Positions 33,289 through 38,727 of a stretch of 38,727 nucleotides of DNA are shown here, in pieces; within the stretch, counting starts at the first letter, position 1; each line of letters begins with the position of its first letter. Made by a program: the position numbers and the translations under genes. The notes below the pieces were generated by a model. The model was not told where the DNA came from. It was given only the letters and a program-made list of their open reading frames with translations, and made no database searches. This stretch comes from Bradyrhizobium diazoefficiens (GTDB lineage Bacteria; Pseudomonadota; Alphaproteobacteria; Rhizobiales; Xanthobacteraceae): positions 1 through 38,727 of the forward strand of contig NZ_JAFCKW010000040.1 in NCBI RefSeq assembly GCF_018129965.1, in the 5' to 3' direction.

Positions 33289-33724
33289 ACTTTGGCTGTC
33301 CCGTCGAACCGTTCTCGGGGCCGACGCCAGTGTCCGATGACGTCGGGGCAGCACGGGTGTCAGGCGCGGGATTGACTGGCTGATACCGCTTCGGCTGATC
33401 GGGCGTGCCGGCCGGCTGCGCCATTCCAGTGGTCGAGCCACCGACCGGCGTGGTCATTTGAGCCGTTTCGACGCGGGATTTGCCGTTGTAGCCGACGGTG
33501 AGCAGGCCCATCACGGCCAGCGCGAGGACAGCGAACCCGATCAGTTCGGGGCCGGCGCCACTCGGCATGGCGCCGCGGGTGTTTCCGTCACCTTCGAGGG
33601 CGTTCGCCGCGATTTCGCGGTTGGTGCGGGAGCGCAGAAAGTAGATGAAGCCGCCAGCAATGATGAATGTCGTTGCCGCCAGAGTGAAGAACATCAGCCA
33701 GCTGATGGGATTGTCGCCTTGCAC
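33287..33724 (-). CDS. small membrane protein with Pro/Thr/Gly-rich tail
   Basis: 145 residues: two hydrophobic segments (about 8-29 and 61-78) joined by a polar loop, then a low-complexity tail rich in Pro, Thr, Gly and Ser (MTTPVGGSTTGMAQPAGTPD). No family is recognised. The GTG at 33724 is used because GGAGG lies six bases upstream. It is convergent with the four-helix-bundle gene and divergent from the ECF sigma gene. Confidence 0.65.
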   Translation of the reverse strand: MQGDNPISWLMFFTLAATTFIIAGGFIYFLRSRTNREIAANALEGDGNTRGAMPSGAGPELIGFAVLALAVMGLLTVGYNGKSRVETAQMTTPVGGSTTGMAQPAGTPDQPKRYQPVNPAPDTRAAPTSSDTGVGPENGSTGQPK

Positions 33725-33870
33725 GGGAAGCCTCCATTGTATGGTTGGGATGACAATGGAGGCGGTTGGACTTGGTTCCTAAGGGATGATCCCCGCAAAC
33801 CAGGGATCGAGTAACCAATTGAGTAAACGTTGTTTTTATCAAAACTGGGCGCGTTATCGCAGAGCTCAAA

Positions 33871-33888
33871 TGTAAACTCTAATTGACA
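33871..33888. promoter_or_regulatory. PpsR-like palindrome upstream of an ECF sigma gene
   Basis: TGTAAACTCTAATTGACA is an exact TGT-N12-ACA match, close in sequence to the crtI proximal site (both TGTAA...TTGACA). It ends 34 bp before the sigma factor ATG. Confidence 0.5.
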
Positions 33889-33922
33889 CTCCTCCCGACA
33901 TCGGAGAGCTTGGCCGGACGGA

Positions 33923-34564
33923 ATGACCGGCAGCCCCGGGGATGACATGGCGCCAACCAAGAGCGGCCTCCGCGAGGGCCAGTTTGAATCCACCGAGCTC
34001 GAGCGTCTTCTGTTTCGCATGGCGGGGGGTGACGAGCCGGCCTTCGAAAAGCTGCATGCGGCCACGAGGCGCAAGCTGTTCTCGACCGTGCTGCTGGTCG
34101 TCAGGCGCCGGCATCTCGCGGAAGAAATCGTGCAGGAGGCCTATGCTCGCATCTGGCTGAACGCGTCCACCTATTGTCCGGCGCTGGGCTCGCCCATGAT
34201 GTGGATGATCACGATCGCGAGAAATCTGGCGATCGATGCCGCCCGAAGGCCGTCGCGGGAAATCTATCGCGACCATTCGGCCCTGCTCGACTTTCCCGCA
34301 GACGCGCCCAATGCGCTGGAGAGCATGGAGAGCCGGGAAATTGAAAACGACATCGTCAGGCTCCGGCACAGCATGTTGTCCGCCCTGCAAAAGCTGGAAC
34401 CGACACGGCGCCATCTGGTGATTGCGGCCTATCTTCACGGGGAAAGCCGGGACCGGCTGGCCGAGCGGCACGGTGTTCCCGTCAATACCATCAAGACATG
34501 GTTGCGGCGCGCGCTGTTGCAAGTGCGGGCGCAGATCGGGCCGGTGGGGCAATGGCAAACGTAA
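33923..34564 (+). CDS. ECF-family RNA polymerase sigma factor
   Basis: 213 residues with sigma region 2 (about 30-100: LLFRMAGGDEPAFEKLH, RRRHLAEEIVQEAYARIWLNASTY, MWMITIARNLAIDAARR) and region 4 (about 145-205: ALQKLEPTRRHLVIAAYLHGESRDRLAERHGVPVNTIKTWLRRALLQVR). It resembles SigK/ECF19-type factors. No anti-sigma gene is adjacent, which is unusual for the type. Start at 33923 or the ATG at 33947; the first is used. The response regulator gene follows after 60 bp. Confidence 0.88.
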   Translation: MTGSPGDDMAPTKSGLREGQFESTELERLLFRMAGGDEPAFEKLHAATRRKLFSTVLLVVRRRHLAEEIVQEAYARIWLNASTYCPALGSPMMWMITIARNLAIDAARRPSREIYRDHSALLDFPADAPNALESMESREIENDIVRLRHSMLSALQKLEPTRRHLVIAAYLHGESRDRLAERHGVPVNTIKTWLRRALLQVRAQIGPVGQWQT

Positions 34565-34624
34565 TGGCCCGGAACTTATGTCCACTTTGTAACTTATCGT
34601 TCGGGGCTGTATCGGGGAAACATC

Positions 34625-35017
34625 TTGCCGGACATGGAAATGCCTGTGATCCTTGTCGTCGAAGACGAGGAATTCCTTCAAAGCTTCGTCGAGGACGCGT
34701 TGCGTGAGGGTGGCTTCGAAGCAGCCGTCGCCTCGTCCGGAGAGGAAGCGGTAAGCCTGCTGAAAGCCAACAACGGCCAGTATCGCGCGCTGGTGACCGA
34801 CATCGACCTCAAGGGGAAGATGGACGGCTGGGAGGTGGCCCAGCATGCAAGGGAGATCCAGCCGGACTTTCCCATCGTCTATATGAGCGGCGCCGCAGCC
34901 GCGGACTGGACCTCCAAAGGGGTTCCCAACAGCGTCATGCTCCCGAAGCCGTTCGCGCCGGCGCAGCTTCTCACCGCCATCGCCAACCTTCTGAACAACG
35001 GGACTCCGACGGCTTAG
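34625..35017 (+). CDS. single-domain response regulator
   Basis: 130 residues, CheY-like receiver only: acidic pair E13/D14, phosphoacceptor D59 (LVTDIDL), Ser88 (YMSGA) and K108 (LPKPF). No output domain. It may act in a phosphorelay or on a partner protein; no kinase gene lies nearby. The TTG at 34625 has GGGG seven bases upstream; the ATGs at 34634 and 34640 are possible alternatives and change only three to five residues. It is convergent with the TonB receptor gene (19 bp apart). Confidence 0.88.
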   Translation: MPDMEMPVILVVEDEEFLQSFVEDALREGGFEAAVASSGEEAVSLLKANNGQYRALVTDIDLKGKMDGWEVAQHAREIQPDFPIVYMSGAAAADWTSKGVPNSVMLPKPFAPAQLLTAIANLLNNGTPTA

Positions 35018-35036
35018 GCCAGCCGGTCGGCCCGAC

Positions 35037-37346
35037 CTAGAACGTCCCGGCCACGGTCATGCGGATGGTCAGCGGCTCGACCGGGTGCAGCACAAAATCC
35101 ATCACGCCGTTCCGGCAGACCGCCGCCGGTGCGACGCCTCCGGTGCAGAGAGTGTAGAGCGTATCGGTCTTGAGCAGCGACCCGTAAGCATAGGTGATCT
35201 GGTTCGCCCTGGTGTCGAAGAGATTCAGCACGTCGAGTTGCACGCGCCAGCCATTGTCCAGGCGATAGCCAAGGCGGCCATTGAAGATGCTGGTCGCGGA
35301 CGAGCGGAACGCGTTGTCTTCGGTCAGCGGGCTCGACGCCAGATAGCGCCAGCGCAATCCGCCGAACCAGCCGGTCTTCTCGCCGAGCGTGATACCGGCC
35401 GAGGCCACCATCGCCGGCGCGTTCGGAATGTAGTTTCCGGGCGCGTTGCCGATCTGCGCCTCCGGGTAACCGGCGAGCGAGGCGTAGACCTCGGCCTGCT
35501 CGCTGTCGGTGCCGCGAAAGCGCGCATGGGTCATGGCGAGATCGGCGTCGATGTCGATCCAGGATCTAGGGCGATAATGATTGGTCCACTCGAAACCATA
35601 GCGGCGGCTGGCGCGGGTGGCCGAGGTGTCGCCGGCATCGCCGGAGAACAGGATCTCGGAATCCTGGTCGAGGATGAAGACGCTGAGCGAGGTGTCGAGG
35701 CCGGGCACGATTTTGCTGCGAACCCCGACCTCCGCGCCGCGCGTGCGTACCAATAGCGGCGATGGCGTCAGCCTCGTCGCGGGATCGCTCGGGTCCACCG
35801 TGGTGGTCGCGCCGCGGGCGTCGTTGGAGTGCATGCCGGTGCCGGCGCCGAGGAAGAATTCGGTCGCATTGAACGGGCCGAGCACCATCCTGAACTTGGG
35901 GCTGGCGAGCGCGGCGTCAGCGCGGCCGGAATTGGCGGCGTTGAACAGCGAGGTGACGTCGGCCGCGTAATAATCGCCGCGCACACCGAACGTAGTCCTG
36001 AGCCAGTCGGTCCAGCGCACGGTGTTCTCGGCATAGACGCCGACGCTGCCCTCGCCGACCTTGTCGCTGCGGATGCTCGACAGGAAGCTGCGCTGGAGCG
36101 TGTTGCTCAGCGCCAGATCGATCGCGTCGTAGCGCGATTGCAGGCCGAAAGTGGTCTGCATCGGCAGGCCCGCGAACGAGCCGTTCAACGTGCGCGAAAC
36201 GTTGGCGCCGGCCATCAGGCGGTCGTCGTGCTGATGGAACTGATCGCCCAGCACGGGATCGTTCAGATCGTAAGTGAAGTTGTTGAACAGATCGAGCTGG
36301 CTCTTCACGACATAGGCGCTGGCCTGCCAGCCGCCGAGATCGTCGCTCTGCGCAAGGCGCGCCGAGAGCGCGAAGCGATTGGTGTTGCCGCCATCGCTGG
36401 GATCCTCCGAACCGAACCGGTCGAGCAGGCCGCTGGTGATCGCACGCTGCGGCACCTGGTCGGTCGAATTCCATCGGTTGGCGTAGGCCATGCCGGTGAC
36501 CGACACGCCGTCCGTCGCGGTGCCCTGGCTGTAGCGCACGAGGCCGTTGAGCTTGCGCACATTGTCCGGATTGTCCCAGGGGCCGTTGTAGGTGCCGATT
36601 TCGCCGGCGACGAGCAGCGCACCGTCGCCAAGCCTCACCGAGTCCATGCCGAGCAGGCGGCGATAGCCGAAGCTGCCGGCCGTCACCTGGGCGAGGCCTT
36701 TCTCGGTGCGGTCGATCAGGCCGATGTGGAGGCTGCCGACCGAGGCGAAATCGCCCTCGTCGGCGAAGTAGGGCCCCTTGCGCACGTCCATCGCGGCGAT
36801 GGTTTCCGGGATCAGCCAGTTGAGGTCGGCATAGCCCTGGCCATGCGCGTGGGTGCGCATGTTGACGGGGACGCCGTCGACGGTGATGGCGAGATCGGTG
36901 CCGTGATCGAGATTGTAGCCGCGCAAAAAATACTGATTGGCTTTGCCCTCGCCGGAATGCTGGGTCACGATCAGTCCCGGCACGGCTTCGAGCGCCTCGC
37001 CCGGCCGCGTGATGGGGCGCGCATTGAGCGCCTCGCCGGAGACGGTGAGCTCGCTCGCCATGCCGGGCGCGCTTTTTGTGCCGGAGGCGATGCCGGCGCG
37101 ATCCGCCGACGGCGTTGGCGCGGGTTCGACGACGTGACGGCTGACGGCGGCGGCCGGTTTCCCCGCACGTCGCGGCGACGGCTTGTTGGCACGCGGCGTC
37201 TCGCTCCTGGTGACCTGAATCGGCGGCAATTCGCGCGCGGCGCCCTGCTCCTGCGCGAAGGCGCGGCCGTCATCCGCCAGCAGCATTAGCGCGGAGACGG
37301 CCGTCAGCGCGCCGCGGCGGCGAACTTCACGCCGCTTCCGTCGCAT
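35037..37346 (-). CDS. TonB-dependent outer membrane receptor, probably for nickel
   Basis: 769 residues: signal peptide (about 1-31, ending AFA), a low-complexity Pro/Ala/Lys stretch (40-95), a plug domain (about 96-210: SGEALNARPITRPGEALEAVPGL, YFLRGYNLDHGTDLAITVDG, HAHGQGYADLNW) and a 22-strand barrel ending in a terminal Phe (VAGTF). Histidine-rich loops (THAHGQ, FHQHDD) could bind metal. It overlaps the 3-prime end of the NiCoT permease gene by 20 bp and lies in the same NikR-controlled unit, so nickel (or cobalt) chelate uptake is inferred; substrate is not shown. Confidence 0.88.
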   Translation of the reverse strand: MRRKRREVRRRGALTAVSALMLLADDGRAFAQEQGAARELPPIQVTRSETPRANKPSPRRAGKPAAAVSRHVVEPAPTPSADRAGIASGTKSAPGMASELTVSGEALNARPITRPGEALEAVPGLIVTQHSGEGKANQYFLRGYNLDHGTDLAITVDGVPVNMRTHAHGQGYADLNWLIPETIAAMDVRKGPYFADEGDFASVGSLHIGLIDRTEKGLAQVTAGSFGYRRLLGMDSVRLGDGALLVAGEIGTYNGPWDNPDNVRKLNGLVRYSQGTATDGVSVTGMAYANRWNSTDQVPQRAITSGLLDRFGSEDPSDGGNTNRFALSARLAQSDDLGGWQASAYVVKSQLDLFNNFTYDLNDPVLGDQFHQHDDRLMAGANVSRTLNGSFAGLPMQTTFGLQSRYDAIDLALSNTLQRSFLSSIRSDKVGEGSVGVYAENTVRWTDWLRTTFGVRGDYYAADVTSLFNAANSGRADAALASPKFRMVLGPFNATEFFLGAGTGMHSNDARGATTTVDPSDPATRLTPSPLLVRTRGAEVGVRSKIVPGLDTSLSVFILDQDSEILFSGDAGDTSATRASRRYGFEWTNHYRPRSWIDIDADLAMTHARFRGTDSEQAEVYASLAGYPEAQIGNAPGNYIPNAPAMVASAGITLGEKTGWFGGLRWRYLASSPLTEDNAFRSSATSIFNGRLGYRLDNGWRVQLDVLNLFDTRANQITYAYGSLLKTDTLYTLCTGGVAPAAVCRNGVMDFVLHPVEPLTIRMTVAGTF

Positions 37347-38406
37347 CGGTGCATTCCAGCGCGTCAGGCTTCGCGCGGCGCCGGTCGGCCGCGAATATGC
37401 GGCGGTAGAGCACGACCGAGACGAGCCAGGCGACCATGAACAGCGCGATCACGGCGAAGCCGACATTGGCGAGCGACTGGTTGAGATCCTCGACCAGCGC
37501 CCAGACGCCGCCGGTGAGGCCAAGGCGGTCGCCGACCAGGCCGAGCGCCTCGATGCCGCCGATCAGCAGCGCGACCGCGACCGAGGCGCCGGTGATCGTG
37601 AGATTGTACCAGAGCTTGCGCACGGGATCGACGAAGGCCCAGCGATAGGCGCTGACCATCAGCGCGGAATCGGCGGTGTCGACCAGCGCCATGCCGGCGG
37701 CGAACAGCGCCGGGAACACCAGCACATCGGCGAGCGAGGCGCCATGCGAGGCTTCGCTGGCGGAGATGCCGAGCAGGCCGATCTCGGTCGCGGTGTCGAA
37801 GCCGAGCCCGAACAACAGGCCGAGCGGAAACAGATGCCATGGCTTGGTCACCAGGCGGAACAACGGCGCGAGCAGACGCGCGAGGCCGCCGCGCCTTGCC
37901 AGCAGCGCATCGAGCTGCGCGGAATCGTGAACGCCCTGTTCGCGCACGGCCCGCAGCGTCCGCCACAGCCCGGCGAAGATGGCGAGATTGATCGCCGCGA
38001 TCGCCAGCAGGAACAGCGCCGACACCGAGGTGCCGATCAGGCTGCCGATCTGCTTGAGCAGGCTGTCGCCGCCGAGGCTGACCACACCGAACGCGAGCAG
38101 CATGGTCGCGACCACGACGACGGTGGAGTGACCGAGCGCGAAATAGAGGCCGACGCTGCGCGGCGTTTCGCCCGCCTGCATCAGCTTGCGCACGACGTTG
38201 TCGATCGCCGCGATGTGGTCGGCGTCGACGGCGTGGCGCAGGCCGAACACCCAGGCCAGCAGCGCCGTCGCCATGATGGTCGGGCGGTCGCCGAACGCCG
38301 CGAAGGCCCAGGCCCATGCGGCGATGTTGGCGGCGATGAGCCCGCCGAACAGCAAGGCCACACCGGGCTCGACCGCCCGAAATGATCGCTTTGCCGCACG
38401 CATCAT
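37327..38406 (-). CDS. HoxN/HupN/NixA-type nickel/cobalt permease
   Basis: 359 residues, about eight membrane helices, with the NiCoT signature RHAVDADHIAAIDN (57-70) in helix 2 and LGFDTATEIGLL plus GMALVDTADSALM in the second half, all needed for metal transport in the family. It moves Ni(II) or Co(II) across the inner membrane. The start is one of two adjacent ATGs (38406 or 38403) behind GGGGC; a TTG at 38409 is less likely. An exact NikR-type operator lies 12 bp upstream, favouring nickel. Likely users are urease or hydrogenase, not in this window. Confidence 0.94.
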   Translation of the reverse strand: MMRAAKRSFRAVEPGVALLFGGLIAANIAAWAWAFAAFGDRPTIMATALLAWVFGLRHAVDADHIAAIDNVVRKLMQAGETPRSVGLYFALGHSTVVVVATMLLAFGVVSLGGDSLLKQIGSLIGTSVSALFLLAIAAINLAIFAGLWRTLRAVREQGVHDSAQLDALLARRGGLARLLAPLFRLVTKPWHLFPLGLLFGLGFDTATEIGLLGISASEASHGASLADVLVFPALFAAGMALVDTADSALMVSAYRWAFVDPVRKLWYNLTITGASVAVALLIGGIEALGLVGDRLGLTGGVWALVEDLNQSLANVGFAVIALFMVAWLVSVVLYRRIFAADRRRAKPDALECTDATEAA

Positions 38407-38417
38407 CAACTGCCCCA

Positions 38418-38445
38418 GTATGATGTTTATTGATAACCATCATAC
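38418..38445. promoter_or_regulatory. NikR operator
   Basis: GTATGA (38418-38423), 16 bp, TCATAC (38440-38445): the same arrangement as the E. coli nik operator. Arms extend to 8 bp (GTATGATG / CATCATAC). Located 12 bp upstream of the permease start, it would allow nickel-dependent repression of permease and TonB receptor. Confidence 0.85.
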
Positions 38446-38600
38446 TCGGAAAGAGCAAGCGCCGGGCCAGTTTGATCCACCGGCGGACCTGCGGACGTCA
38501 ACGAGAGCGGGATTGTCGTGGCGCAGACGCGCCAATGCGTTCTCGCGGCGCATCTCGCCCGAGCTTTGCTGGGTCACTCCACCCTCTGAAAGCCAGGAGG

Positions 38601-38716
38601 GCGCAGGGAAGGCCGGGTGCTGACATCGCACCCGCGGTCCGCTGCGCGAAAAATGTAGCGCAAAAGAACCGCACAGCAGCATACAGGTGGTGCCGATCAC
38701 TCGGCCTTCCCTGCGC
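38601..38716. repeat. inverted repeat, possible interspersed element
   Basis: Arms at 38601-38619 and 38698-38716 match as inverted copies at 18 of 19 positions (GCGCAGGGAAGGCCG core), separated by 78 bp. A leftward frame of 86 codons spans 38440-38700 but has no recognisable features and overlaps the NikR operator, so I do not call it a gene. The element may be a dispersed intergenic repeat; the remaining 150 bp around it show nothing else. Confidence 0.5.
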
Positions 38717-38727
38717 GATGGTCGGAC

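Noticed and set aside
33755..33779. Possible EcfG promoter on the minus strand (GGAAC-N16-CATT) for the small membrane protein gene
   Set aside because: One mismatch in the four-base -10 core; not strong enough to call, although it is near an exact EcfG promoter in the neighbouring region.
38440..38700. Leftward 86-codon frame at the window end
   Set aside because: No family, low complexity, overlaps the NikR operator and a repeat element.
1..38727. CRISPR arrays, tRNA or rRNA genes, insertion sequences
   Set aside because: No tandem direct repeats with spacers, no tRNA-like cloverleaf noticed and no transposase frame.

Overview
This window is high-GC alphaproteobacterial DNA. Gene content and order point to a photosynthetic member of the Bradyrhizobium/Rhodopseudomonas group: type-II reaction centre genes without pufC, a spirilloxanthin-type carotenoid set (crtIBCDEF, no crtA), FixK-like and EcfG-like promoter boxes, and hem genes interleaved with bch and crt genes. 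Genus is inferred from layout and sequence style, not from a marker gene.

Positions 73-28979 are a photosynthesis gene cluster. A long leftward run begins at crtE: crtE-crtF, then bchC-bchX-bchY-bchZ-pufQ-pufB-pufA-pufL-pufM, then ppsR-bchG-(pucC-like)-bchP-tspO-(88-aa membrane protein). Many junctions overlap by 1-8 bp. crtD-crtC run rightward from a divergent promoter shared with crtE. A second leftward run is alpha/beta hydrolase-bchO-crtI-crtB-hemF-(48-aa membrane protein). hemE runs rightward, convergent with the leftward hemC-bchI-bchD operon. Together these genes cover tetrapyrrole supply (hemC, hemE, hemF), Mg chelation (bchI, bchD, bchO), late bacteriochlorophyll a steps (bchXYZ, bchC, bchG, bchP), carotenoids, LH1 (pufBA) and the reaction centre L/M subunits (pufLM). 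puhA, puc, bchFNBHLM, acsF/bchE and bacteriophytochrome genes are not here; the cluster is probably cut at the left edge.

Regulation is visible. PpsR/CrtJ-type palindromes (TGT-N12-ACA) lie upstream of bchC (a pair 8 bp apart covering the -10 and -35, with an overlapping FixK-type box), in the crtE/crtD divergent region and twice upstream of crtI. The ppsR gene itself lies between pufM and bchG. RNA hairpins sit between pufA and pufL and after pufM.

Positions 29277-35017 are non-photosynthesis genes: DUF3422 protein plus a membrane-anchored alpha/beta hydrolase (ATGA overlap), a DUF427 protein, a PA2169-type four-helix-bundle protein behind an exact GGAAC-N16-CGTT general-stress promoter, a small membrane protein, an ECF sigma factor with an unexpected PpsR-like palindrome upstream, and a single-domain response regulator.

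Positions 35037-38445 are a nickel uptake unit: a HoxN/NixA-type permease and a TonB-dependent receptor in an overlapping operon behind an exact NikR-type operator (GTATGA-N16-TCATAC). The last ~280 bp hold no convincing gene but contain a long inverted repeat.

I see no new type of system. The points most worth attention are the reaction-centre proton-path residue swap (L213 Asn with M44 Asp), the crtC start problem, the divergent hemC, the single-cysteine PpsR, and the PpsR-like box in front of the ECF sigma gene.
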